Assembly: GCF_001751365.1 (NCBI RefSeq)
Contig: NZ_LJGT01000038.1
Span: forward strand, 1,217,540-1,281,539
Direction: 5' to 3'
Source: Streptomyces abyssalis
Lineage (GTDB): Bacteria > Actinomycetota > Actinomycetes > Streptomycetales > Streptomycetaceae
Length of the DNA stretch: 64,000 nt
Positions 24,489 to 33,231 of the stretch are shown here, piece after piece (position 1 is the first letter of the stretch; every line of letters begins with the position of its first letter). Both the position numbers and the translations under genes were made by a program. The notes under the pieces were generated by a model, which was not told where the DNA came from, did no database searches, and saw only the letters and a list, made by a program, of their open reading frames with translations.

Positions 24489-25277
24489 ATGGCGAAGGCG
24501 TACGAACTGATCGCGGATGACTTCCGGCGCCCCATCCGCGCAGGTGAGCTGAAGCCGGGCGACAAGCTGCCCACCGAGGCCAAGCTCGTGGAGCGCTACC
24601 GGAAGGGGCTGCCGACGATCCGCCAGGCGCTCGGGCAGCTAGAGGCCGAAGGGCTCGTCGAGAAGAAGCACGGCCGCGGCACCTTCGTACGTATGCCACG
24701 GAAGCTCGTGTCGCGCAGCAACGAGCGCCACCAGTGGGAGAAAGACCGTGCCCGCGAGCCGGAAACGCAGCGGCTGCAGACGGGCTCGACGGAGCACGAC
24801 ACCGGGCTGACCGTCGACGACCTCGTCTTCCACGCGAAGTACGAGCAGGTGCCGGCGGATGGAGACCTCGCGACCGCCTTCGGCGTACCCGAGGGCACGG
24901 ACATGCTCCGGCGTACGTATCGCACTCGCTACAGCGCTGAGCCGGCGCCCTTCACGCTGGTGACCTCATATCTCGTCCGCGACATGGTCGCGAAGAACCC
25001 CGACCTTCTGGACGAGACAAACGAGCCGTGGCCTGGCGGCACCCAGAACCAGCTCTTCACAGTCGGCATCGAACTCGACCACATAGAGGAGCGCATCACC
25101 GCGCGCCCGCCCTCCGCCGAAGAGGCCGAGGAGTTGGAGCTGCCGCCCGGCACGGCCGTGCTCGTCCTCCGCAAGTTCTCGTACGGCACCGAAGACCGCC
25201 TAGTGGAGATGTCGGACGTCATCCTCCCCGGCGACCGGACGCAAATGACCTTCGTAACCCCACTGGATCGGTGGTAA
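24489..25277 (+). CDS. GntR/UTRA (HutC-type) regulator, likely KorSA-like repressor
   Basis: 262 aa. The N-terminal winged helix (about 1-70) has AYELIADDFRRPI, PGDKLPTEAKLVERY and the wing KKHGRGTFV; the UTRA domain fills about 95-260. In pSAM2-type AICEs a GntR repressor (KorSA) silences replication and transfer genes. Here three matching operators lie just upstream, between this gene and the divergent tra operon, which supports that role by analogy. ATG 24489 is used; GTG 24480 is an alternative. The next gene overlaps its stop. Confidence 0.85.
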   Translation: MAKAYELIADDFRRPIRAGELKPGDKLPTEAKLVERYRKGLPTIRQALGQLEAEGLVEKKHGRGTFVRMPRKLVSRSNERHQWEKDRAREPETQRLQTGSTEHDTGLTVDDLVFHAKYEQVPADGDLATAFGVPEGTDMLRRTYRTRYSAEPAPFTLVTSYLVRDMVAKNPDLLDETNEPWPGGTQNQLFTVGIELDHIEERITARPPSAEEAEELELPPGTAVLVLRKFSYGTEDRLVEMSDVILPGDRTQMTFVTPLDRW

Positions 25278-26044
25278 CCACCTTGCCGCAGCGCATCGTT
25301 GTACTCACGGCAGTCCACGCACCCGGCGCTCACCACCTGCCGGACGCGTACAGGTCGCTCCAGGAGCAGGAGCTGCCGGACGGGTGGGAGTGGCAGTGGG
25401 TCATCCAGGAGGACGGCGAGACGGACCAGGTCGCCGAACTCGTCCCCGACGATCCGCGGGTGAGCTTCGCCCAGGGCCGGCGGGGCGGCCCGGGTGTCGC
25501 CCGCACCATGGGACTCGCCCGCGCGCAGGGTGAGTTGGTCAAGGTCCTCGACGCCGACGACATGCTCACCCCGGGCGCCCTGGCCCGCGACATCGCCGTC
25601 TTCGCGCGCGAGCCTGACATCGCCTGGACGACCTCCCGCGTACTCGATGCCCTGCCGGACGGCTCCACGGCCGGCTTCGACGGCGACCCCGACGAGGGCC
25701 CCATCGAACGCGGCTCCGTCCACGAACACTGGAAAGCCCACGACTACCGCGCCCAGGTCCACCCGGCGACGCTCTGCATCCGCCGCGACCTCCTGCTCGC
25801 GCTGGGCGGCTGGATGGCCCTGCCGGCATCCGAGGACACAGGGCTGCTGCTCGCCCTAAACGCCGTCAGCCGCGGCTACTTCACCCGCGAGGTCGGCCTG
25901 ATGTACCGCAAGTGGCCTGGTCAAGCAACGAACCAGGCGGCCCACGGGCACAAGGACGAGCGTGAAGCGCGCATGGCGGTGGTTGATGCTCGGGCCCGCG
26001 AACTCGTCGAACTCGGCTGGAACTACACGCCTCCTGCGATGTGA
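25271..26044 (+). CDS. Family 2-like glycosyltransferase
   Basis: 257 aa from GTG 25271, which overlaps the GntR stop by seven bases. It is a GT-A fold: RIVVLTAVHAPG opening, NDP-sugar region with VKVLDADDML (the DxD motif), then a short acceptor domain. The C-terminal segment (RGYFTREVGLMYRKWPGQ) recurs as fossils at 47437-47580 and near 53590, so the gene belongs to a family of related elements at this locus. The substrate is unknown. Confidence 0.82.
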   Translation: MVTTLPQRIVVLTAVHAPGAHHLPDAYRSLQEQELPDGWEWQWVIQEDGETDQVAELVPDDPRVSFAQGRRGGPGVARTMGLARAQGELVKVLDADDMLTPGALARDIAVFAREPDIAWTTSRVLDALPDGSTAGFDGDPDEGPIERGSVHEHWKAHDYRAQVHPATLCIRRDLLLALGGWMALPASEDTGLLLALNAVSRGYFTREVGLMYRKWPGQATNQAAHGHKDEREARMAVVDARARELVELGWNYTPPAM

Positions 26045-26204
26045 GCAGATTCCAACTCCTGGCCAGCCCGAATCATTTCGGACACCCGGCTCCGCCGGAC
26101 CTTTGGATTCCGGGTAGTCAGGCCATGGGGGGCGTTTCCAGCCGCATTCGCCGAGTGCTACGTTCACAATGGACTCAAACAAGATCCACGGGGAGGGGAA
26201 CACG

Positions 26205-26588
26205 TTGGCCAGGGGAGGGCAAGGCGGTGGCGACATCCAGGGTGCCTCGGGGGGAGAGTCCCGCCTGGAAAATCCAGCCTCGCTCAAGAAAGCTGCAAGC
26301 GGAGCTCAGCAGATCGCCGGTCGCATTCGATCGGCATCGAATCATCCCGCAGACGAAACTGACCGGGCGGCTCGCGCATTCTCCGGGAGCGAATGGGGAG
26401 GCGACCTGGGTAGCGCACTTCGTACAGTGAAAGAGCGATGGAGCGGTAAGTCACAGAGACTTGCCGGAAGCTGCACTTCGTTCGCGGATCGCTGCAACAA
26501 GACTCACGACTCCTATTCTGAAGCCGAGACAGCAAACGTTCAGCAGCAAACGGCTGCCGGAAAACAAATTCGAAGTGACTTTGGCTAA
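26205..26588 (+). CDS. WXG100-like small protein
   Basis: 127 aa if it starts at TTG 26205, preceded by GGGGAGGGG; ATG 26169 has no ribosome site. A Gly-rich start is followed by two helices separated by a WxG turn (FSGSEWGGDLGSAL), the signature of ESX/type VII secretion partners. GC content is visibly lower than in the AICE backbone. It precedes a larger WxG protein and a membrane protein, which suggests an export-partner, effector and immunity set. Confidence 0.6.
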   Translation: MARGGQGGGDIQGASGGESRLENPASLKKAASGAQQIAGRIRSASNHPADETDRAARAFSGSEWGGDLGSALRTVKERWSGKSQRLAGSCTSFADRCNKTHDSYSEAETANVQQQTAAGKQIRSDFG

Positions 26589-26630
26589 CTTCGGTCCGTA
26601 GACGGCATCCAACAGGGGGATTCGGGGACT

Positions 26631-27578
26631 GTGAGCATCACCTATGAGGATCTGTATCATCTCAATCTAAGTACTCTCAATTCGGCGGCTGAGGCTTGGA
26701 GTGGCACTTCCTCCAAGATGAAGAGCATCGAACGTGACTACAGCAACGATGTGCAGAAACCTTTCAGTGCAGCTGGCTGGAAGAGTTCAGACAGCACCAG
26801 CCAGACAGCCGGCAGGTCGTGCAAAGACATCGGCGTGGAATTGAACGATGGGCAACGAGTGGCTCAGGCACTCCATCGGTCTATCGCTGACGCTCGCGAG
26901 GAACTGAAGAAACATCAGAAGGCTCTGCGCGATCTTGCGGAGAATGAGGCGCCGAGACAAAACCTACGCGTGAGCCCGACAGGAACGGTGAGCGTTTCAG
27001 ATGACCACGTAGCTGGCGAGGACGCTCAGGCACAACAGGCCCGAGTCGACGCCTTCGCCAAGCGAATCTCCAGGGTGCTGGATGAGGCTGCCGCCACCGA
27101 CGGACAGTGCGCCAACGAGCTGGTGCGCATAATTGGAAGTGCATCGTCCGGATTTGACCTTCCCGCAGGGATCGGCCCGACTGGTGTGCAGCTCGCCTCT
27201 GCTGTGAACGGCAAGGGCCCGATGAATCTCGCTCCGGGGCCGATGCCAACCATTAAGGATGGGACTGCGCCGCATCACGTCCGTGAGGTTATGGGGATAT
27301 TGAGCTATCGCCCGTACATTGAGGGCTCGAAACTCATGCTGAAAGGGAAGTTCTCCGATGGTCTCTCCTACGCATGGGAAGGAGTCCCTCCAACAGCAGT
27401 AGGGTACGGGGCGGGAAAAGCTGAGAAGTTCAGTCCTGGACGACACAGGAAACCCTCTTTCGTCAACAAGGTCGGGAAAGCTGGCGCACGGGTATTGGGG
27501 CTCCCAGTGGGGATAGCAGCTACCGCTGTTGACTACAGCACCAACATGACAGGAAAGGAGAAGTTCTTCGGTTGGTAG
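26631..27578 (+). CDS. Larger WXG-domain protein, candidate type VII effector
   Basis: 315 aa from GTG 26631. The N-terminal 120 residues are a helical hairpin with a WxG turn (AAEAWSGTSSKMKSIERDY), as in LXG/WXG effectors. The rest is less helical: a Pro/Gly-rich linker (about 175-205), then a C-terminal region of about 100 residues (YRPYIEGSKLMLKGKFSDG; TAVGYGAGKAEKFSPGRHRK) that matches no toxin fold I know. It lies 42 bp after the small WXG gene. The effector role is inferred from architecture. Confidence 0.6.
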   Translation: MSITYEDLYHLNLSTLNSAAEAWSGTSSKMKSIERDYSNDVQKPFSAAGWKSSDSTSQTAGRSCKDIGVELNDGQRVAQALHRSIADAREELKKHQKALRDLAENEAPRQNLRVSPTGTVSVSDDHVAGEDAQAQQARVDAFAKRISRVLDEAAATDGQCANELVRIIGSASSGFDLPAGIGPTGVQLASAVNGKGPMNLAPGPMPTIKDGTAPHHVREVMGILSYRPYIEGSKLMLKGKFSDGLSYAWEGVPPTAVGYGAGKAEKFSPGRHRKPSFVNKVGKAGARVLGLPVGIAATAVDYSTNMTGKEKFFGW

Positions 27579-27642
27579 TTCCAGGCCACGCCAGTGGGCT
27601 CGGACCGCCTAGACTTCAAGCAGTGATTAGGAAGTGTGTCCC

Positions 27643-27978
27643 GTGCAGAATCCTGCCGATGGCAAACATGATGCAGGCGCCCGATTGACTATATCCGAGC
27701 GTGTAGCGGCCTTCTTGCTACCCGTCGGCCATGGCCGCAGTCCCAGCAAGCACCCCATTTGGAGCTGGGACGCACGAAGGTTTCTGCTTGTGGCTTCGCT
27801 TGGTGTCGGCCTTTTCGGTGGGGCAGTTGGCCCTTGGTCAGTTGCGTCGGGGTGGGAGCGTGTCTGGGCAGGGCTGGCGGGGACTTTCTTCCTTGCCATC
27901 CTCGCGTCTGCATTCATCGGCTACCGGCGATGGCTCGCAAGGGAGAGGTCTCCGAACGAGAGCAACCGTCCTAGCTAG
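27643..27978 (+). CDS. Two-helix membrane protein, possible immunity protein
   Basis: 111 aa from GTG 27643 with AGGAAG eight bases upstream. Two hydrophobic segments (FLLVASLGVGLFGGAVG and VWAGLAGTFFLAILASAFI) are followed by a basic tail. It directly follows the WXG-type gene in the same direction, where immunity proteins of secreted toxins often sit. It could equally be an unrelated membrane protein. Confidence 0.5.
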   Translation: MQNPADGKHDAGARLTISERVAAFLLPVGHGRSPSKHPIWSWDARRFLLVASLGVGLFGGAVGPWSVASGWERVWAGLAGTFFLAILASAFIGYRRWLARERSPNESNRPS

Positions 27979-28073
27979 TCAACTGGACTGATCCGGACCC
28001 CGTACGAGGTCTCGTCCAGCGTGGACGGTGCGACGAGGTCCGCAGTCTCGACCGATCGATGTCGGCCTGTCCT
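27975..28073 (-). pseudogene. C-terminal fossil of a GntR/UTRA regulator
   Basis: Read on the minus strand, the stretch ends SVETADLVAPSTLDETSYGV, which matches the C-terminus of the complete regulator at 29544-30305 (PVETADIVVPTSLCEIVYEV). No DNA-binding domain or upstream part is present. The rest of 28074-28425 holds no gene; part of it (about 28300-28420) is also present upstream of the second DM13 gene. Confidence 0.55.
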
Positions 28074-28425
28074 TGCCCCTAAACGCTCGCCAGTCGCGGT
28101 CACTTCAAGTGTGAGAGGTCCCAATGGGGCCGAGCTGCCGGCTGGATGGAAGGTTTCCGTGGACAGCACGTCCGACGGGATCTGCTCACCCCACGGCTCT
28201 GTGGACGTGGACGAGTTGGTGCATCTGCCCGTGTCCATCACGAAGCGGGTACGTTCCTGCGCCCTACCGCTACCGCTCGCGCATCAGACATGCCTCGGCC
28301 AGGCGGGCAGCGACCAGCAGGAGGTTCGTGAATCGTAAGGAGCCCGCGGCCCCCTCGACCGGGACGGAAGGAGCCTGCGTGGTGTGGAATTCCGGCTACA
28401 AGGCAGTGCATGCGGGGAGGCTACG

Positions 28426-29013
28426 GTGCGGAGGATGTCGGGGTGGGTACGGAAATCGCTGGTCACAGGGGTGTTGGTGGTCGGCCTGATAGCCGCCGGC
28501 GTGGGGCTGTATCTGTTCCAGCCGTGGAAGCTGTGGACGGACGAGAAGGTCGATGAGGCACTTCCCGGCGCTGCTGCGCCGGAGAAGTCGGACGGACCGA
28601 CGGAGGCCGGGACGCCTGGTGACTCCGCGGGATCGGGCAAGGCCGAGAAGCCGGCCGGGCCGGTGACGCTGGCCTCGGGTGAGTTCATCACTCACGAACA
28701 CGAGACCACCGGGCGTGCGAAGGTCGTCGAGCTACAAGACGGGTCCCTGGTCCTTCGTCTGCAGGACCTGAACACCAGCAACGGTCCCGACCTGAAGGTC
28801 TGGATCACCGACGCGAAGGTGAAGCCGGGTACGGCCGGCTGGCACGTTTTCGACGACGGCGCCCACCTCAGCTTGGGCGGACTCAAGGGCAACAAGGGCA
28901 GCCAGAACTACACGTTGCCCGCCGGGGCGGACTTGGACGAATACAGCAGCGTGACGATCTGGTGCGACCGCTTCGACGTCTCCTTCGGAGCAGCCGAACT
29001 GTCCCGCGCCTGA
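28426..29013 (+). CDS. Membrane-anchored DM13-domain protein, copy 1
   Basis: 195 aa from GTG 28426, five bases after GGGAGG. One N-terminal membrane segment (about 11-30) and a charged linker precede a DM13 domain (about 80-195: LASGEFITHEHETTG, GPDLKVWITDA, YSSVTIWCDRFDVSFG). DM13 domains occur in extracytoplasmic proteins and have been proposed to act in redox or electron-transfer reactions; a single Cys lies in the core. A very similar paralogue, with similar upstream DNA, is at 49877-50464. Confidence 0.8.
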   Translation: MRRMSGWVRKSLVTGVLVVGLIAAGVGLYLFQPWKLWTDEKVDEALPGAAAPEKSDGPTEAGTPGDSAGSGKAEKPAGPVTLASGEFITHEHETTGRAKVVELQDGSLVLRLQDLNTSNGPDLKVWITDAKVKPGTAGWHVFDDGAHLSLGGLKGNKGSQNYTLPAGADLDEYSSVTIWCDRFDVSFGAAELSRA

Positions 29014-29034
29014 TCGCACCCGTAGGGCGTCAGT

Positions 29035-29421
29035 TCAGTTCCTCTTCGCCGCTCGGTAGATCAAGTAAGAGACGGCCAAGATGAAGTCCACCGCCACCCA
29101 GAACGCCACGATGGCACCGGCCCCGATGGTGGCGCCCAACCCGGTAGCCGCTTCGCAATCCTCCTGCGAGAGTCCGACACAGTCAGGTGCTCCGGCGGCG
29201 GAGACGATCCCGAGGATCAGCCAGATCAGGAAGATGAGCTGGACGACCAGGAACGTCCAGAAGAAGACGCGGTGCTTCTTGCGCTTCGGCGGCTCGGTCG
29301 GCGATTCCGCGGAAGGTTCTGTTGCAGCGCTGTCTGCCCGTACCCCATGGCCCCACTGGGGCTGAGGAGCTGAGGACGCTCCCTTGGGGTGTGCCGCATG
29401 ACGTCCGTGGTGACCGGCCAT
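29035..29421 (-). CDS. Two-segment membrane protein
   Basis: 128 aa from ATG 29421 with GGAG six bases upstream. The N-terminus is soluble, His- and Pro-rich (MAGHHGRHAAHPKG). Two membrane segments follow (VFFWTFLVVQLIFLIWLILG and an Ala/Gly-rich one near the C-terminus), separated by a loop with two Cys (PDCVGLSQEDCE) that could form a disulfide outside. The family is unknown. It is convergent with the DM13 gene. Confidence 0.7.
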   Translation of the reverse strand: MAGHHGRHAAHPKGASSAPQPQWGHGVRADSAATEPSAESPTEPPKRKKHRVFFWTFLVVQLIFLIWLILGIVSAAGAPDCVGLSQEDCEAATGLGATIGAGAIVAFWVAVDFILAVSYLIYRAAKRN

Positions 29422-29543
29422 TTCGTGCTCCGGCATCCGTAGGATTCCCGAGTGATTTAATTGTAGCAAAATGTACAATTGTTCCAGTCTCGGACACCGA
29501 GCGTGCGTTTCTCATCCGTAGCGTAATGCTCTCGCTCACCGCG

Positions 29544-30305
29544 CTACTCAGCAGTGTTGATCGGCACCTCGTACACGATCTCGCACAGCGAAGTCGGGAC
29601 CACGATGTCCGCCGTCTCGACCGGGCGCCCCTCGTCGCTGTAGTACGTGCGCTGAATCTGCGTGACCAGGGCGCTGCGCGTCAGGCCGAGGAGAGCGATC
29701 TCCTCGGCTGTCGCATGCCGCGGTTCGGGCTGTTCAACAGCGTGGCTAATGGTGACGCCGATCTCCGCCATGCGCTCGACGACGCCGCGGCCGGCGTAGG
29801 GGCCGCCCTCGGGGAGCACGACGAGCGTCCCGCCCGTGAGGTCGTACGGTTCCCAACTCGTGGAGAGCTGCGCTGGTTTGCCGTTTCCCATGAACTCATA
29901 CCGAGTGCGGACGCCGAGGTCTCCCTCGTCGAGGCCGAGCCGCACGGCGATGTCCGCGGGAACGGGAACTTTCGCCTCGGTGTGGCTCTCCCAGGTGCCC
30001 TCCCTGCCGAGCGCTGCCATGTCCGCGCGGAACGGCGAACCTCCCCGACGCTCGCGGCTCAGTGAGCGAACCATCCGCAGTCGTGACCGCGGTTCCGCAA
30101 CATACGTGCCCGACCCGGTACGGCCTTCGAGGATGCCCTGACTGACCAACAGGTCGTTAGCTCGCCGGACCACGTTGTGGCCCACCCCGTACTCCTCGCC
30201 CAAGCGAGCGCGCGACGGCAGCTTCTCCCCAACTGCCCACTCACCACTGGCGATGCGCTCCCGGAGCAGGTCGGCAATCCGGAGGTACGGCGGCTGCTCA
30301 GGCAT
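29544..30305 (-). CDS. GntR/UTRA regulator (HutC type)
   Basis: 253 aa. An N-terminal winged helix (LRIADLLRERIASGEWAVGE, then the GRTGSGTYV wing) and a UTRA effector domain (about 90-250) are clear. ATG 30305 has no obvious ribosome site and lies close to a TAGATT box, so it may be translated from a leaderless transcript. Fossils of a closely related gene occur at 27975-28073 and 54525-54600. It is divergent from the small gene at 30386. Confidence 0.85.
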   Translation of the reverse strand: MPEQPPYLRIADLLRERIASGEWAVGEKLPSRARLGEEYGVGHNVVRRANDLLVSQGILEGRTGSGTYVAEPRSRLRMVRSLSRERRGGSPFRADMAALGREGTWESHTEAKVPVPADIAVRLGLDEGDLGVRTRYEFMGNGKPAQLSTSWEPYDLTGGTLVVLPEGGPYAGRGVVERMAEIGVTISHAVEQPEPRHATAEEIALLGLTRSALVTQIQRTYYSDEGRPVETADIVVPTSLCEIVYEVPINTAE

Positions 30306-30385
30306 ATGGAAAATCTAGCTCATCAGGGCTAAGCTGATTAAGCACCTTTACTTCACGTGACCATGGCGCGACGGAGGACTTCCGC

Positions 30386-30664
30386 ATGCCCACACCTGCG
30401 TCCCGCGCAGAGGAGGTAGCGGAGCGGCTGACCGCCACGGGGCTCACACCAGAGGTGAAGGACCAGAAGAACCACTTCCTTGTGGAAGCCAAAGTGCCTG
30501 CCCAGGCCTCGCCGGAGTCCTGGAAGGGCCTGTTAGGGGCGCTGGAAACGGCCGATCACTTCGGTCAGGAAGTCAGCGCCGGCGGCATGACCGTATGGGC
30601 CGCCATCCGAAAGGGGACCCCCGCGGCAGCGCCGGCTGCCCGGGGGCATGGCCGTCAGCTTTAG
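30386..30664 (+). CDS. Hypothetical protein (92 aa)
   Basis: 92 aa with GGAGG eight bases before ATG 30386. It is a small alpha/beta protein (AEEVAERLTATGLTPEVKDQ, then a TVWAAIRKG strand). Unrecognised. It is divergently transcribed from the GntR regulator and starts a row of small genes that ends in another GntR regulator. Confidence 0.65.
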   Translation: MPTPASRAEEVAERLTATGLTPEVKDQKNHFLVEAKVPAQASPESWKGLLGALETADHFGQEVSAGGMTVWAAIRKGTPAAAPAARGHGRQL

Positions 30665-30677
30665 GGAGCTGAGCGAC

Positions 30678-30929
30678 GTGATTAACCGTAGCCACTACAC
30701 CGACGAGCAGCCATGGCGCGTGCTCCACACTCACAGCCAGCCGCTCCCGAGACCGCGGCATCCCGCGACGGACGCACGTCCTTCTCCGTCACGGGCGGGA
30801 GAACCAACTCGTGCACGGCTCCGCCGTCTCGAAGCCTCTGCCCGCGTACGTGACCCCGTGCCTGCGACTGTGCGCCGAGCCTTGCGACGTACAACTCACG
30901 TTCAGCCGCACCTCGTTGAGGTGCGCTGA
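30678..30929 (+). CDS. Small basic protein coupled to the next gene
   Basis: 83 aa from GTG 30678 with AGGGAG upstream; its TGA overlaps the next ATG (TGATG). It is Arg/Pro-rich, with segments PWRVLHTHSQPLPRPRHP and RRTTHVQPHLVEVR. Base use at third positions is only moderately GC-biased. An overlapping frame (30811-31074) also looks plausible, but it collides with the coupled gene, so I prefer this one. Confidence 0.5.
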   Translation: MINRSHYTDEQPWRVLHTHSQPLPRPRHPATDARPSPSRAGEPTRARLRRLEASARVRDPVPATVRRALRRTTHVQPHLVEVR

Positions 30930-31318
30930 TGGGCTCTGTGCAGCAACAACGTCCGCCAGACTGGCGCACTCCCTACGTCTCGGTGGCCTGCCGCATGGGA
31001 GCGCACGGCCAGTGCACGGAAGCCGAGCCCCGTGCGGCACAGCACTCCTGGCCCGTCATCTACGAGACCTGTAGCTGCTCGTGGTGTCACCCCCGGCATG
31101 AGGGAGCTTCGATGTACCCGAACAGCGCCTCTGTATCGGTCACTTCGGCCACGGTGCTCCGCGGAGACGTGATCCAGGTCGGCGGTCAGCCGCTCATCGT
31201 CTCCGACATCGTGGCGCTGCCGCACAAGGCGAAACGCCTCCGGTTCGAGACGGGGGAGACGCTCACGCTGCATGTCCGGTCGCGGCTCGCCGCCTTCCGG
31301 CGGAAGGCCCGGTGGTGA
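30929..31318 (+). CDS. Hypothetical Cys-rich protein (129 aa)
   Basis: 129 aa with a GAGG site and coupled start. The N-terminal half has paired Cys/His (VACRMGAHGQC; ETCSCSWCHPRH) that could bind zinc. The C-terminal half is a beta-rich segment (VLRGDVIQVGGQPLIVSDI). Unrecognised. Its stop overlaps the GntR start that follows. Confidence 0.65.
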   Translation: MGSVQQQRPPDWRTPYVSVACRMGAHGQCTEAEPRAAQHSWPVIYETCSCSWCHPRHEGASMYPNSASVSVTSATVLRGDVIQVGGQPLIVSDIVALPHKAKRLRFETGETLTLHVRSRLAAFRRKARW

Positions 31319-32067
31319 CCGTGGCGCGATACCAGCGAGTCGCGGACTCGATCCGCCGGCAGATCGTCGACGGGACTCTGAGCGCGGGCGACCGTCTGCC
31401 GACGGAGCCGTTGCTCGTCGCCGAGTACGGAGTGAGCCGACTGACCGTACGGCACGCCCTCGACGTCCTTCAGGCAGAGGGGCTGATCGAGAGGTTCCAC
31501 GGGCGCGGCACATTCGTCCGACGGCCGCCTCAGCGGGCCTCGTACGTCAGCGTATGCAGCCGTGCGTTCCGCCAGCCGGAGACAGACCACGACGAAATCG
31601 AGACGTACGTGAGGCCCGGCTCCGTCCTCGCCGAGGCACCACTGACGGCCCTGATGCAAGTGAAGCCCGGCACCGCACTGGCGGAGTACCTGTACTTCAG
31701 CCGGCGGGACAAGGACCCGTACAGCCTGGCGCGCGTCTACGTCCCGCTCGATCTGGCGGAGCTTCTCGACACGCCTATCGGCAAGCTGCCGTGGGGCGCC
31801 GAGATCCCGTTGGGCCTGCAGGCTGCCGGCATCCGCCTGGCACACATCACCGAGCGGGTCACCACACGGCCGCCGACACAGGACGAGGCGGACCGTCTCA
31901 ATCTCCCACCTGGAGCGACAGTGTTGGAGATCGAGCGCACTTCGATCGACGACCGCGGCCGCGTCGCGGAAGGCGCCTGCTTCGTGTCGCCGGGGGACCG
32001 TATCGAAGTCGTCTTCTCCACGGCGCTCGCCGAGACGAAGGGCGGTGATCGGGGTGCCGTTCGGTAA
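31315..32067 (+). CDS. GntR/UTRA regulator (third in the AICE)
   Basis: 250 aa from GTG 31315, which overlaps the upstream stop as GTGA. Winged helix about 1-72 (RYQRVADSIRRQIVDGTL; EYGVSRLTVRHALDVLQ; RFHGRGTFV) and UTRA domain about 85-245. It ends an apparent four-gene operon and overlaps a small zinc-ribbon gene. It has no visible copies of the operator used by the first GntR gene, so it probably answers another signal. Confidence 0.85.
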   Translation: MTVARYQRVADSIRRQIVDGTLSAGDRLPTEPLLVAEYGVSRLTVRHALDVLQAEGLIERFHGRGTFVRRPPQRASYVSVCSRAFRQPETDHDEIETYVRPGSVLAEAPLTALMQVKPGTALAEYLYFSRRDKDPYSLARVYVPLDLAELLDTPIGKLPWGAEIPLGLQAAGIRLAHITERVTTRPPTQDEADRLNLPPGATVLEIERTSIDDRGRVAEGACFVSPGDRIEVVFSTALAETKGGDRGAVR

Positions 32068-32260
32068 GCCCTGCATCATCTGCGAGAAGAGGCAGGGGGA
32101 GACGATCCTCGTTCAGGCCATCGAGAGTGGTTCGGGCCCCGGTTGGGGGCTGTACGCGTGCCCGAGCCCGTGTGCGCAGGAGTATGCAGGCCGCTCGTAC
32201 GCGCCCTCCTGGCTGCAGGAGGACCTGCGTCAACTGGGGCTGTGGCCTCCCACCAACTGA
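32045..32260 (+). CDS. Small zinc-ribbon protein
   Basis: 71 aa from GTG 32045, overlapping the GntR end; GTG 32054 is an alternative. A CIICEKRQGE knuckle and a second Cys pair (YACPSPCAQEY) suggest a zinc ribbon. Unrecognised. It is the last gene before a strong bidirectional terminator. Confidence 0.55.
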   Translation: MIGVPFGKPCIICEKRQGETILVQAIESGSGPGWGLYACPSPCAQEYAGRSYAPSWLQEDLRQLGLWPPTN

Positions 32261-32271
32261 CCGGACCACTA

Positions 32272-32304
32272 CGGGGCCCTCACGCAGAGTGCGTGAGGGC
32301 CCCG
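32272..32304. terminator. Bidirectional terminator
   Basis: A perfect 15-bp stem (32272-32286 with 32290-32304) and a GAG loop lie between convergent genes, 12 nt after one stop and 6 nt after the other. Confidence 0.85.
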
Positions 32305-32310
32305 TCTGCG

Positions 32311-33231
32311 TCAGGTGAGCCATTCGGCGTCGATGCGGGAGAACACGAGGTCCATCTCTTCCGTGATGGGCTTACTCCGGCGTCGGGGCGGCTGCGGGCG
32401 ACGCATGGCTGAGGGGTAGCTCCCGGGGTCGTAGTCGTTGATCAGCCGGTACGCGTGGAAACCCCTGTCGACGAACGTCCTGAGCAACTCGTCGGGCGAA
32501 TCCCCCAGTGCGCGCATGCGCTCGGGAGTGACCTCGACAACTACCTCTGCGTCCTGCCGCAATCGGTGCAACGCGGAGCTCAAGCCCCGTACCGCTGCCC
32601 CTTCTGCGCCTTCGACATCGATCTTGATCACACGCGCTCGTTCGATCTCCGCTTGGCTGAGCAGCTCAGTCAACGGGTGTGCGTCCACCTCGAATTCGGA
32701 CTCCGCCGGCCCGGAGTATGGCACGGTGCTGGTCGCTCCGGTGTTGCGTGAGCTGGCTTGGATGAACTTCAGGGTCTCGTCCTTGTCGGAGACCGCAGCA
32801 TTGACCGCGCGGAGGTTCGAGCAGCGGTTCATGTGCGCGTGCCGCAGCAGCCGGCGATGGAACGCCGGCGAGGCCTCCACGGCCACGACGCTCCCGTCCC
32901 CGCCGACCAGGGACGATCCGAGCACGCTGAAGTACCCGACGTTGGCACCCACGTCGACGAAGACGTCCCCTGACTTCAGCCTCTGCCGGAGCCAGTGAGT
33001 CAGGTGAGGCTCCCAGACGCCGAATAGGTACAGATGGCGCTGGATCAGATCCTCGCTGTCGACGAGAAACCTCGCACCAAAGCGTGTCCGGACACCGCCA
33101 CGTACGGAGTGCTCCCGGAGCTGAGGAGCGAGGTACTTCCGCGCAAGCTCCCTCTTGCCCAGCGCTCCGGGGAAGTAGCGAACATAGTTCCGCCCAAGTC
33201 CCCGCAAGACCCGAAGCCCGTGAACACTCAT
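32311..33231 (-). CDS. FkbM-family SAM-dependent methyltransferase
   Basis: 306 aa from ATG 33231. The SAM motif is DVFVDVGANVGYFS, followed by VVAVEASPAFHRRL (acidic end of beta-2), the central AVNAAVSDKDETL, and VIKIDVEGAEGAAVRGL, all typical of the FkbM family. These enzymes methylate sugars, polyketides or other small molecules. No biosynthetic genes are adjacent, so the substrate is open. The start is uncertain because the frame extends 50 codons upstream. Confidence 0.82.
   Translation of the reverse strand: MSVHGLRVLRGLGRNYVRYFPGALGKRELARKYLAPQLREHSVRGGVRTRFGARFLVDSEDLIQRHLYLFGVWEPHLTHWLRQRLKSGDVFVDVGANVGYFSVLGSSLVGGDGSVVAVEASPAFHRRLLRHAHMNRCSNLRAVNAAVSDKDETLKFIQASSRNTGATSTVPYSGPAESEFEVDAHPLTELLSQAEIERARVIKIDVEGAEGAAVRGLSSALHRLRQDAEVVVEVTPERMRALGDSPDELLRTFVDRGFHAYRLINDYDPGSYPSAMRRPQPPRRRSKPITEEMDLVFSRIDAEWLT

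Noticed and set aside
30811..31074. 87-aa Cys-containing frame
   Set aside because: It overlaps by 146 bp a gene that is coupled by TGATG to its neighbour and has a better ribosome site. It remains an alternative to the 30678 gene.
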